Assembly (NCBI GenBank): GCA_947172415.1
Contig: OX359200.1
Location: 1,862,501 to 1,926,500 of the forward strand
Origin: Chondrosia reniformis
Lineage: Eukaryota > Porifera > Demospongiae > Chondrillida > Chondrillidae
Length of the DNA: 64,000 nucleotides
Direction: 5' to 3'
Shown one piece after another: positions 38,179-50,229 of the stretch. Made by a program: the position numbers and the translations under genes. The notes under the pieces were generated by a model. That model was not told the origin of the DNA. It saw only the letters and a program-made list of their open reading frames with translations, and made no database searches. Every line of letters starts with the position of its first letter. Positions within the stretch are counted from its first letter, which is position 1.

Positions 38179-39642
38179 CTAAGAATGTTTATTGTAATGA
38201 GTGAGGCCTGTAACTGGATCTGTGCAGTGCTCTGCCCTGTCTATAACCTCTACTACCCTGAAGTGCTTCATCTTGCTCATAGGATGACACTCTTTGATTC
38301 TCACAAAGTCTCCTTCATGACTCTCCTCCTCCTCGTCATGACACAGAAAGTTCTTGGTATATTTAACATACTAAAGAGAGTTTAGAAAAGAAAGAGATAA
38401 ATACATATTTTATGCACTATCAAGATGTTATCAGAAATACAAGTATGTAAAATGTTTCGTCAATGTACATTGGCTAGTTTTGCTTCTTCATGATGTTTGA
38501 AAGCAATTGCTTGTGGTTTTGATTATTCATGCACATCTACAAATAAATTATTTTCAGCTCAACTCATTTCTGGTACAGATACTAAATTAATACATCTTTG
38601 ATTTCATTAAAATGGACAATTGAGAGAGTCCTGGTCTGACCATAGGCCAAACCACATTTAACTGACTTAACTCTTTTTAAGTAAAATAGTGTATATAAGG
38701 CCCCTAGATTTAGCATAGAGAGCCAAGGATTCACAGAAGATCAAGATAAAGAAAAAGACAAAGACTCCCAGGATCACTGATGAAGGGTGGAATTCCCAGA
38801 AACGGCTGTCTGACCCAGTGGAGAAGAAGATGAAGGAAGAAAAGACTCCTGTATCTTCATCCAAAGCTCTCTTCAGGTTTAGTTCCCCTATAGGCTCTTT
38901 TACAGAATAGGCATATAGCATGTAGGAAAATGGTATCTTAGATTTTTCATGATGATAATTAATTAATGGTAATTAATACATGTAAATTGGATATAATTAC
39001 TCACATTATGGGAAACAAAACACAACAAAAATCAGCCACCTCAGCACTATAAGCCTTTAACTATATTTGATTGATGTTTTTGTAGCTGTCGCTATTGTTC
39101 TAATATTATTGAAGTCCTCACACAGACCTACCAAATAACTATCCCATACTCAATCAATTGTTATTGATTACCCCATTAAATTGATACCAATTAGAAATAG
39201 TTTAGGATGGAAAGACTGAGCCAATGCGACCTAGATACGATTAGTGTGTTTAACCTCATTTTATCCCACATTGTATTTGATTGCTTCATAATGTCCCCCT
39301 AATTGTTGCATGAATAAGATTGAATCAAGGAACTATACATAGGAATTTAGATTTTGATAAACCGTATTATACAAGAATTTACAAACTCAAATATTTTCTT
39401 TTAAAATGTGGATAATATGTTAAAGCGACCGTTATGATAAACTATGAACAATAAAGTTTGTTGTCAAGCGTACAATGATTTGATAGCATATGCGCACATG
39501 TTCAAGTCATTTTAGTGTTCCTGCGGGTCGCTGACAATTGGCTCACTTTGTTGATGGCGGGGTGTAGCCTTAACCGGTGAACCTCCACTTTAGCTGTCTT
39601 CGGCATTTTCGTATGAAGTACTCGACCTACGAATTGCGCCAT
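38179..39642 (-). CDS. MRPS17: Mitochondrial small ribosomal subunit protein uS17m
   Basis: Two exons: 39547-39642 (32 codons, donor GTGAGC) and 38179-38370 (acceptor CTCTTTAG, 64 codons with TAG), joined in phase 0, 95 aa. Exon 1 is MAQFVGRVLHTKMPKTAKVE then VHRLRLHPAINK. Exon 2 starts YVKYTKNFLCHDEEEESHEG and continues DFVRIKECHPMSKMKHFRVV, then EVIDRA. This is the uS17 OB-fold with the family signature (GDxVxIxECxPxSKxKxxxVVEV). The protein binds 16S/12S-type rRNA in the small subunit of the mitoribosome. It is shorter than human MRPS17 (130 aa) because it lacks a long C-terminal extension. The start codon lies 42 bp after the CEP72 stop on the same strand. The 1176-bp intron has taken up repeat R1 copy E. 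Both exons are short, so the gene is easily missed. Confidence 0.93.
38695..38935 (+). repeat. Dispersed repeat family R1, copy E (best preserved)
   Basis: Starts near GGATTCACAGAAGATCAAG and ends with CATGTAGGAAAATGG. It carries the intact order GGATCA 38771-38776, CTGATGA 38777-38783, a GGG/CCC hairpin, GAAA 38799-38802, CGGCTG, TC ending at 38810, then TGACCC 38811-38816. It is inserted in the MRPS17 intron; the 33-kb duplicate lacks it. Confidence 0.85.
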
Positions 39643-39684
39643 TTTTTACAAGTAACAGCAGTACACTATCCACACACAAAAGGT

Positions 39685-42600
39685 TCACGAATCGTGTATG
39701 ACTTCCACTGTTTTTCTTAAGTGTTCGTAGTTCATGTGCATTTGTTGAATTGCTTTTGCGTGATTAGCTTTTACTTCTTCCAACTCCTTGAGAAGCTGTG
39801 AGTTGGTGTTGACAAGGGAAGTGTGACTTGTCTGAAGCATAGATACAAGCTGCTTTACATAATCCAGCGTAGTGTTCTCCTCCTTATGATGAGAAGCTGC
39901 CATTAAGTCATTCTTAAGCAAGTCGTTTTCTTTCTGCAATTGACCTGTGGGAACGTGACATGGAAGATAAACTAAAGCCGTTATAACCAAACATGCATGC
40001 TGAAGTAATGCGAATGTCCAGTAGTTAACCTTTCTATTAACCAGAGAGTTGTACATTTCTAAAAAGCCTTACTGATGGTTGACTGCAATCTCTTCATATC
40101 ATTAGAGGATGATTTCTCATTGAGTTTAGCTTGCAAAATGTTCTTTTCAGATTGCAACTTCTGAACGTGTTTTTGCACTGCAATCTAACAGACAAAGTTA
40201 TACAGAACAATAAAAATACAAGTTTGAACAAATGTTTCTTACAATATCTTTTTCAGCTTCTTCCAGTTGCCTCCTCCTTGCTTGTTCACTGGATCTCTCA
40301 TACTCACTTCTTTCCAGTTGAGCAATTTGATCCTCCATTTGGGTCCGAAGTGCAAATATTTCCTTTTCCTGGTTTGCAAGCAAGTCTTCCTTCATAGCTA
40401 GCTCACTCTCACGAACATTCACCACCTTTTTCAGCTCATCAAGAGTGTGCATATCATAGCGTAGATACTCGTTTCTGACAATGTTCTCTTGATGGCTTTT
40501 CAGCCATTGAACAAAGCTCTCTTCAACCATAAAGAATGACACAGTTGGCAAAATACAAATAGTATGCAATTTGAGAGAGGCTTCTGACATGATGCATATC
40601 ATTGCTACTGTATTTCACATCAATACCTTGAAACGGAAGATTAACTAAGTAAATTCTTATAGTAAAGGATGATACAAAACAGACTGGATTGGCACCAGTG
40701 TGAAATGTGGAGGTGTATATTGGCCCTTTAGCTCCAAAATATGATTTCTGCATACTATATGTGACTGAAATTATAGGAAAATACGTCTACCCACATGTAT
40801 TTCAAAGAATAAAGTTCTTTGTTTATTTAACTCAAAAAGATGCACTCGTTTATGTCTACTTACATCTCACTACTACTAAATTTCACTCATACATACGTAC
40901 ATACATAATACATTGTAATTACATACTAAGCAATTCTGTGTGTTCCATTTCAGTTAGATATTTGTGTCTGAAATGGAAAGAGAAAGAGCAGTTACAGTTT
41001 ATGTTGAATACAAATAGTTCTGATAAAGCAATAATAGTTAAACAATGATTCATAATATAGGTGATAACCTAACCACAACTGTTTAATCACTATACGTACA
41101 TCACTAAGCAGGGAAAATGATTACTAGATTAGTGTGCACAACTGGCCAGGAATGACCCAGTCTATATACATATGTATGTACATAAATACATGTCATATGC
41201 TGGAGGAGATAAAACAGTTGAAACAGGTAGGTGAATGATTTGCCCAATGGTGACTTCCACACATTTAAAATTCAGAATAAGAATTGTAATAATTACCTTT
41301 TCACTACTTCTACTAGTTCCTCTGCAGAAGGAAGTATGTTATTGGCATCTGGACTGGGCACATGTGGAGATGTCTGGTACGATGGACCAGATGCTTGTCT
41401 TCTAGCAACAGGGCTGGATGAGGCTTTTGGGTGAGGTGTAAAGTGGACCTTAGGCTGGTAAGGTAGGTCTTCACTGGTTCTTTGGGACCTATGATCAACT
41501 CCATATTTGGTAGGAGTGACCACAGACACAGCTGGGCAAGCTTCATCTAGGGTTAGGAATTATAAACAGTGCTCAACTGATGACATCTTTATTAGGAGAC
41601 AATATGTAAATTGTGTAGGTGTACATGGATTCACAAAAGATCAAGAAAAGGACAAAGATTCCCAGGGTCACTGATAAAGGGGTGAATTCCCAGAAACAGC
41701 TGTCTGGTCCAGTGGAGCAAAAGAAGAAGGAGGAGACTCTTGTATCTCTCAGTTTCCTATAGCCTTTTTAACTTATGGCAGAGTAGGCATAGCATGTAGG
41801 AAAATGAATATTCTTGAATGATATATTTTCCTGCATATACGTATGGTTGATATGTCAGGGGTTCATATAGGATTTGAAGATAGGGGGAGAACTTACAGGG
41901 TCACTGACCCCCGGCTTGTATACAAGGTTCAGAATACATACGTACAAATTGTTTCTAGATCAAATACTTTGAGAACTCCCTCAGGGTTTAGGACGAGGAG
42001 ACAGTTTTCATACTAATTACTCTTCCCTATTCCACTGCATGGGCAGTCAGACGTACACAACACAAAACAAGACATAAAGATAACAAACAATTTCATTTAA
42101 GGATGGTAATAGTAAACAGTGCTCAACTGATGGATCTGTATTAGGAGACAATGTGAAACATATGTGGGCGTACACACACACAAGATGTACGTAGGTCACA
42201 GAGGTAGAAGAGTGCTTGCAGAGTTGCTCAAGAACATCTCTGCAATATGAAACAAGCTTTCAAACAAAGTTACAATCCTAGCTTTAGTATAACTGTTAGC
42301 ACAGTATATTCCGTTATAACAAGTGAATACAGTTTAAATTTTCTCACTGACTCCACATCTGAGGAGTAGCAATTGCCAGAAACAGGTACATATTGCATTT
42401 GAAAATTATTCATTTATTGACTATAGTTGACATCAACATATGTATAAAATTAAGTTCTACGCATGTAGTTAGCAAATGTTCTTTACATAATATTTTGATG
42501 TCATTACATTCCTACACTAGACTAATACTGTCCTTACAAAAGTGAGAAAAGGAACATGTTTACAGGCAGGATCAACAACAACAACAACAACAACGTGTGT

Positions 42601-45148
42601 ATTTCTAGCTGAGTCATCAATTCAGGGGCTCACCCATTGGCAGTTGGGTTGGGCCTAGGGACTTGACAAGATCCTTTCTCGATTTGACACTATCCCAGGA
42701 GGAAACAGGAGGAAAGTAAGTGCTGTCAATAAGCTTGAGCCACCTACTGTGAGGGCACAGAAATCAATTCTGCATGATCACTTTCTTCAACAGTCTTGAC
42801 TTCCACATCCTCAGTTTTAACAACACCTTGCATCATGTCATGGGCCTGTGCATGAAGAAGTCTTATGATTATGAGGTCACGCTGTCACAAATAAGACTCA
42901 CTCTAGGAAGTTACATTAGTGACATAATTGATAAATTAAACTATTTGCATTAATACAAGTCACATTTTATGCAATATTGCAATTGATTAAAACTAATAAG
43001 GTCTAGGTGAGTAGAAACTGATGACCACGTCATACGTATAAAGTATTCAATTCACTTAAAGAAAATTAAGCAAATGTTTAAATTACATGTCCAGTTGTTG
43101 TAATATAGTAGTGATATAATGAAACACTATAGGGGCTTCAATCTGGAAGCTACTATATGCAAATATGCAAAAAATTCCACAAATATTGGACATTCACAGT
43201 GGAATATCCTTATTAATCTCACTTGGTCAGAGTTGAAATGCATAATAGCAGCTTTTCTTTCAGTTTCCTTGACTTGTCTATCGTCTAAAATTACAAAAGA
43301 AATATGTCATCACAAATTACACAATTAACTTATGGAAATGATTAAGCAAATAAAGAAATTCTGTAATCACAAGAGAATACAGTTATATCCTGCTTCATCG
43401 CAGCAATTACAGCAACATAAAAGCAAAATTCACATGTATAAAGTTGCATAACATTTCCTATGACCTTACCAGACCAACAAACCTAGTTTTCTGAGGTTAA
43501 CCAGCATGTGGATAACAAAGAGTCTATAGTCTGGTTCATCTTTGGTGACTGGATTTAACCTAAGATCTAGCTCCTTGAGATTAGTGTTGAATCTAAGACG
43601 AAAGAGCTCTTTCAGTGTGGAAATGTTGTTATAATATCTTAATGGAGTTTAGGATATTAATCCATGTGAAACTTGTACTAACAATTAAGATGACACATTG
43701 TACAAGAATTTTAAAATAAAAATTGCTTTTAAGTGAAAGAGAAAATTTAATAAATGGTTACTATTTTAGTATTAATATATTTAGAATACTACTATATTTA
43801 GAACTTCCATATATGTGTGTACGTACATGAAATATGCATATAACATGTGTCACTCTCTTAATAAAATACAAAATAAAAGGTCAAATATTTCAGCAATGAA
43901 TAATGTATAAAGTACATAGGTATGTATGTATACTGGTATATATCACATTACCAGGGCAACCCGGTGATATCTGGTTTGAAGGATACAGATTGAGGAATTC
44001 CAGTAACTTCAAATGTTCCAAGCCCTAATAACAAAAGAATACTCACTTGCTGAAGATTCTATTATCACATACGTATATAGTATATATGTACGTACATAAT
44101 CTAGAAAGATATTTTAAAATGAGTGTGTTATATATTAGCTCTGTATATTCTTTATAATTTTATTAACTATTGTTGATAGTATATGCATAATTAAGCCTCT
44201 TGTCCTAAAAAGTACTTATATGAAAAGGATGGAATATGTAATTATATACAACCTTTCAAGTCTCCTAACAGTATACAGGTAGTATATATACATTTATATA
44301 GACTACTAATTATAAATAGAGTGGATACATCATGTTACTTTAAATATAAAAATCACAAACTTTATAATCTAGGAAAATTACATTTGAATCTATTCAATTC
44401 ATGTTTGCTTGACCTCAATACACATAGATATATATTCAGCCAATAGTTCCAGGAAAAAAAGTATTTAAATTATTCACACACTACGTAAATGCTGTATAGC
44501 ACTGATATTATGCATATTGAAAAGGCAACTATTTAGGGTATAGTAACTATTATACACTGAATGACTACATCTACCACCTCATATAACTGATAAGGATTCA
44601 AAAGTAGTATGTCTGTAATTCAATACATGCTTAATCCATTCAATATATAATCCATTTCAAGGTATACATTTAATGTACAGTTGGGATAACTCTTGAGTAT
44701 CAGCAAATAAGATTCCAACACTGTCATCAGGAAACAACATTAGTGCTCAATAAAATAGAGTATTAATAGTCCTCATGTCTGTATGGAACAAATAACTCTT
44801 TATCATTTTATTTTATTTCACGTCTTTATTCAACTAACTACACGCTTCTCAAGAGTAGTCATTACCTCTAAGCTTTGAAGCGCATTTCTTGAAAGATCTA
44901 ACTGTTTGAGTCGTGTGAATCCCACAAGAGACCTCCCTAAATGAGTTATCTTTTCATGGTATGATCCAGGTAGGGCAAGAGACCTGACATCGTCTTTGTA
45001 AATGAGAAAGAGAGGACTAAATTAGCTTGAACAAATGCGTTTGTGGAAGATGTATGACAAGAAGTGATTGCTAACTTAAAGAATCGATGGTGAGATGTAA
45101 TTTCTCTCTTATCCATTCTTCGGTAATTCTCAACTCAACATTGGACAT
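39685..45148 (-). CDS. CEP72: Centrosomal protein CEP72 (LRR plus coiled coil)
   Basis: Exons, high to low: 45076-45148, 44866-44993, 43987-44024 (38-nt micro-exon), 43483-43637, 43223-43284, 42748-42845, 42634-42689, 41297-41546, about 40243-40518, 40073-40184, 39685-39944. Total is about 500 aa (human 647). The N-terminus reads LALPGSYHEKITHLGRSLVG then TRLKQLDLSRNALQSLEGLE, leucine-rich repeats, followed by LDLRLNPVTKDEPDYRLFVI, the LRR cap. The middle holds KVHFTPHP. The C-terminal coiled coil ends LVSMLQTSHTSLVNTNSQLL and QQMHMNYEHLRKTV. All are hallmarks of CEP72, which recruits pericentriolar and gamma-tubulin components with Kizuna. Junctions are phase-consistent except 41297/40518: the apparent donor is phase 2 but the next exon needs phase 0, so that border or a missed exon is unresolved. 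The gene is divergent to the coiled-coil gene at 45320. Confidence 0.9.
41628..41808 (+). repeat. Dispersed repeat family R1, copy F
   Basis: Begins GGATTCACAAAAGATCAAGA and ends GCATAGCATGTAGGAAAATG. Its hammerhead-like core is CTGATAA (one change), with GAAA and CAGCTGTC intact. It lies in the CEP72 intron between 41546 and 42634. Confidence 0.85.
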
Positions 45149-45319
45149 TGTTCAAAACCCCGCCAGTATCATCGTTTTCTTTCCAAATTTGTGAATTTGG
45201 ATTGGGATTTAGTGTGGGTCTTTCCCTTCAAAAAGGTACCCTGATGACGCAATAAGTTTGCGTACTAAATTCAAAAATCAATATTTGAAAGCACGTACCT
45301 TTGGTTAGTAACTAACGAG
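45149..45319. promoter_or_regulatory. Divergent promoter CEP72 / coiled-coil gene
   Basis: Only 171 bp separates the two start codons, so both 5' UTRs and the promoter must fit here. Near the plus-strand side is TGATGACGCAATAAG, an ATF/C-EBP-like half-site context. There is no clear TATA box. Confidence 0.6.
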
Positions 45320-48300
45320 ATGTCAAAGAAAAAGAGGGCTATCGAAAAGTTAGAGGATGAAAACCATCGACTATCTGTGCGAATAATCCACCTGGAACAT
45401 GAGGCCAATTTGCTTAAAGATGAATTGAAAAATTCTGTTATAAAGAACTCAACATCAGAAAGCGAAGTGCAGTTGCTCCAGAAAGAATGTAATACACTTT
45501 CCTTAAAGCTAGAAAATGCTTTAGAAGAGGAACAGAACGCGCGACAATTCGCTTTAGCTACGGAAACAGAGTCGACAAAGTCATCGGACCACTTCAAAGA
45601 AGTCATTCAGCTACTAGAACAGGACCTTGCGAGGTTCCAGCAAGAGATATCCAAGATGCATTCCAAAATGGAAAAACAGGAAGAAAATCTTTTAGAGAGA
45701 AGAGAAGAAATTCAAGTCAAGAATGTTGCAATTGAGCATTTGGAGAGGGCCCAACTAAAGATAAAGGAGGAATGTGCAGCCAGATCTTCCAACCTGGAGG
45801 TAGCCCTTTCAGATTCAAAGAAAAGGTGTGGGCATCTGGAGAAAGAGAACCAACTTTTAAAATCAGATAAGTTGGCTCTTTTGAATGAGTGTGAATCTCT
45901 GAAATTTGAAATGAGCAGGCTTAGCAATACAGTAACACCTTGCAAGTCGCAGCAAGATGACGCTGTCTTGTCACACCTTCACAGAAGAAATAAGTGTGGT
46001 GAGACAAGGAGTGATTCCTATTTGGCCTGTACCAGCAGTCCGTTTGGGACCCCGCCCACAAGTAGTGAAGAATTGGATGTGGCTGCTGATAATACAAAGC
46101 TACAACAGGAGTATCAATGCCTCAGAGATAATTTTCAGCAAGTTATGAATAAGCTCCACCTGGCAAGAGAGGAGATATTGGACAAGGACAAGGCTTTACT
46201 AGTCCAGAAGCAGCGATTTGAAGAGCTGCAGGGAGAGTACTACAAAGAGATGGGTCTGTCTAAGGGCACGCCATGGGAGAACACTCCAGAAGGTGTTAGA
46301 GCTGAATTTGAGGCTAAAGGAAAACTGGCAGTCGTAGAACAGGAACTTGAAGAGATCAGGAAACAATATCACTTGAAGAATGCAGGTGAGAGGGTGTGCA
46401 TACAACATAATATATGTAAGTACAGTTTAAGATTTTATAATAGAATAAGGATTTCTTCTAACTGCGTCGAATTTATCTTTGGAAAGCGACTTTGGGAGTG
46501 TCTAGAGACACAGTTTTTCTGATTCTTCTTTCTGCCAGACGTTTCAACCCTTGGGGTCTTCTTCAGTGACACACCAAAGTCGAAAGATGACCATTTCATG
46601 TGTTGAAGTATACAAAATTGTATGCGTCTCCCCAGACAATGAACAGAGATAAGGCTTCTGCCATCAGTACATGATTCCCTATTTACCAGTCCACTATGTT
46701 GACCACCCCAGCTAGGTTGAAACTCGATGTCTTTTTTCCTTACTGTCTCCCCATCCCCCCTTCCACACACCCATCTCCCCATCCCCATTACCACCCATCT
46801 CCCCATCCCCCTTACACACACATCTCCCCATCCCCCTTACACACACACCTCCCCATCCCCCTTACACACACATCTCCCCATCCCCCTTACACACACATCT
46901 CCCCATCCCCCTTACACACACATCTCCCCATCCCCCTTACACACACACCTCCCCATCCCCCTTACACACACACCTCCCCATCCCCCTTACACACACACCT
47001 CCCCATCCCCCTTACACACACACCTCCCCATCCCCCTTACACACACACCTCCCCATCCCCCTTACACACACATCTCCCCATCCCCCTTACACACACACCT
47101 CCCCATCCCCCTTACACACACACCTCCCCATCAATATACTGCTAAATATATATGTAGTAGTGTTATCCCTTTACTTTTTTTATTGCCAACGTTTTCATTG
47201 ACACACCATTTGTGTTACTAACATGAGAATGACCAATTGTATTATTGAATAAGTAAATTCTTAAAGTTTAGTAATTGGATTACAATGACATTTTTAAGTA
47301 AAGTTACATATGTAAATGTATACACTCTAGCTGTCTTTGTTCCCCTTCACCAATATAGAGTGTATTGATGTACAAACACAGCTGACAGAGGTGCAGTCCC
47401 AGCTTAAATCTGAAAAGGACAAGGCTACGGATTTAGTAGCTCAACTGCATAAATCAGAACAACAACTGCAGATGAAAAGTGCTACTTTAAAGCAACAAAA
47501 GATAGAAGAACAAGTTTGTTCCGGTGATGATGAGGACAGTTATGTCTCTGCTAGCAATCACATTGATCTACTAGTACAAGAGAGAGACCAGCTGATGAGT
47601 GAGATGGAAGGATTGAGGAAGGAGATATCAGTACTGAAACAGATGAATAGAGAACTCTCACACAAATGCAAACAATTTGAAGAAAAAGAGTTCTTACAGT
47701 CCAAGCTGGTCCAACAAGATTCGGGGGATAGTAGTCTTCAAGAAGAGTCTGCAGTGATACAATTACAGGAGAAGATCAGAGAAACTGAAGAAACCCTCAG
47801 GGAGAAGGTGATTCTTAGCAGGCGGCTTGAAGGTGACCTTTCTAAAAAGGAAGGATTAATAGTAGAACTCAAAAGTCAGTTGCATGAGTACCAATCTAAA
47901 TTGGAATTGGCAGAAAAGCAGGTTGATCATCTACAGAAGTACATGGGATCATACAAGAAAGCTAACTGCAAAGCCAACAACTGCTTCCATAAGCTGTTAC
48001 AGGAAGTGGAAGACACTGAAGCACAAACCTTCCAACTCATGTCAGAATTGGAGAAGAAAACTCAAATTGAGAAGGAGCTCCTTGCAAAATGCAAACAGCA
48101 GGAGGAAAAAATGAAGGAAAAGTTAACAGCAATTGCTGACCTTCAAAAGTCATTATCTGATCTGTCATCAGAAAAAGAAAACTTACAACAGCAGATAGTT
48201 GATACTATGTCATCCCATTGTAGCACTAAGGATGAGCTGCTGAAGGCCAAATCTAAAGTAAATGAGCTGGAAGACACTGTAAGTTGGATGGAAGGTAACT

Positions 48301-48980
48301 GTGCCAACTTTAGAGAAGAATATGAGCTTCTTTGTCAGGAGAAGAAGAAGTTGCATGAGCAAGTAGCTGAATTGAACAGTGCTCTCTCCTTAGCAAGAGA
48401 TGATTACAATAAAGCCAATCATGTTCTGACGTCCGTAAGAAGTGATTTCATTGAATGTCAGTGCTCTAAACAGCTCCTGGAGAAGGAAATTAAGGATTTG
48501 AGGTCAGTAGTTCAATCCCAGCAAGATGAGATCAGTTCTACTCTATCTTCTGCAGAAGACAAGGAAGCATGTCTGAGGATGGATCTGAAAGAAAAGGAGA
48601 AGAGGATTAATCAACTGGAGCTAGATGCTGAGACTGTAAAAGTAAAATTTTCAGAGAAAGAGAGTGTTAATCAAAAGATGAATGACGAACTTATGCAACA
48701 TATAGACACTTTAGAGGGTGATTTGACCATCACACACCAACAGCTAGCTCACACTCAAGCCAACAGTCAAAAGCTACAGTCAAAGATTGACTCCTTGCGA
48801 CACGACCTATCCTTTGAGGTCAAAGAGAAAACAAAGTTGATCAGTGAACTTCAAAAGTTGCGAACAGAAAAGATGAAGCTGAAGGAAGGACTGTTTTCTG
48901 AAATGGCAGTAACAGACGAAATTAGATCAGCAATAAAGAACTTTAGTGCTAAATCAACCAAGAAACAACTTAAACATTGA
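45320..48980 (+). CDS. Large coiled-coil protein, family not recognised
   Basis: Two exons, 45320-46385 and 47359-48980, joined across a GTGAGA...ATATAG intron in phase 1 (NA-E-CIDVQ), 895 aa. Almost the whole length is heptad-rich coiled coil. Exon 1 starts MSKKKRAIEKLEDENHRLSV; the only non-helical stretch is about residues 210-260 (SPFGTPPTSSEELDVAADNT). No motor, kinase or membrane segment is visible, and the C-terminus is basic (KNFSAKSTKKQLKH). Composition and domain absence fit golgin-, centrosomal- or CENP-like scaffolds, but I cannot name an ortholog. Its divergent promoter with CEP72 makes a centrosomal or spindle role worth testing (inference). ATG 45320 follows a short leader with no upstream in-frame extension. 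The 973-bp intron carries a fold-back element copy and a C-rich minisatellite. Confidence 0.88.
46440..46592. mobile_element. Fold-back element family, second copy
   Basis: Shares AAGGATTTCTTCTAACTGCG, ATCTTTGGAAAG, GGGGTCTTCTTCAGTGAC and AAGTCGAAAGATGACC with the element at 20509-20715, but its centre is inverted relative to the flanks. The minus strand reads CTGAAGA, a GACCC/GGGTT hairpin, then GAAACGTC. Confidence 0.65.
46748..47132. repeat. Minisatellite, unit 25 bp
   Basis: About 15 copies of CTCCCCATCCCCCTTACACA plus CACAT. All three plus frames are open because 25 is not a multiple of three, giving artefactual Pro/His/Thr proteins. It lies in the intron of the coiled-coil gene, C-rich on the sense strand. 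Confidence 0.96.
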
Positions 48981-50229
48981 CTTTGGATACAAAATTTATA
49001 TACACAATTTACATCTGTATACTTTTACTATATATACATTTATAGCATGTACAATATCACTGTGTATAATTTAATTTGTGTCATGACTGTGTCATGGCAT
49101 ATGAAATATAGAGGTAGATACGTATATGTACGTACATAGATCAGCTAAAATTGTGCAGCTTGCATAAATTAGTTATATATATATATATATATATATGGAC
49201 TGCAATCATGTAGCTGTACTGTGTGTGCATGTTTGACCAGATCTTCTATATAATAGATCTTGTGTGTATATACCAGAAAGAATATGGTTATATATATACA
49301 TATATCCAACTGTCCTGTGCACCAACTGATCGAGGTTAATATATAATTTTTCTATTTGTGGATTCTAACATATGACACATGTCCATTAATTATATATAAT
49401 AGTTTGAGCATTATTATATAAACTGGGAAGGCTAGCATACACGTAATAAATTAAAATTATAATACTTGTAAAGTTGTTAATGAATTTTGTATATATCCAA
49501 CCTCAAGTAATCATTTTCAAACATTATGAAGAGGGAAAGCACTAAAGAAGCAATTGCCGGGAAATTAACCAAGGACAGCTGCATGGTTATAATCACCAGT
49601 GCTCTGACACAAAGCTACAACTGCCACAGCAATTTACTCTTATACTAACTACAAAGTAATTAATTAATCACCATATATGTGATCTATTATGTTATACGTA
49701 GATAGATAGATAGATAGATATTATTATTTATCAACAGGAAAACTGCATCCATCATGTGGGTTTTCATGCAGGCTCTGGAAAAATTAATGATTAAATGAAA
49801 GGATGATTCTAAGTATGACTGAAAGAAAAAAATGAAGAGAAAAGGAAAACACCTAATTGCTCCTGTACAATAAATTACTAGATGATATAAAAATCAAATG
49901 ACTAACTAAATCAAAAATGTATTACATGAGATATGATCGAGATAACACAAATAAAATTAAATTAAACAAAATTGTTTTCATCTAAGGTTTTCAGTTTGAG
50001 AGCCCTTTTAAAAAGGATACATCTGACTTTCCTTTAATCTCATATGGTAATTTATTATAATGAAATGCCCCTTGATACTCAAACGAGTATTTCATCATCA
50101 TCATCATCATCATCATCATTTTATTTTACAACAGGAATTGCTGCATCTGCATGTGGTGAAGTTGGAAGCCTAGTTGTGAATTTGCTGCATAGGTAGTCAG
50201 GGGCGTGTCTGCTTTCCAGACTTGCAGTA
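48981..50229. other. Intergenic region after coiled-coil gene
   Basis: Contains the 3' UTR (AATAAA at 49445-49450), a (TA)n tract at 49174-49195, a GATA tetranucleotide run at 49702-49717 and a CATCAT run near 50097-50118. No gene seen. Confidence 0.55.

Noticed and set aside
46696-47221. Two Pro/His/Thr-rich ORFs of 149 and 164 codons
   Set aside because: 25-bp minisatellite read-through in an intron.
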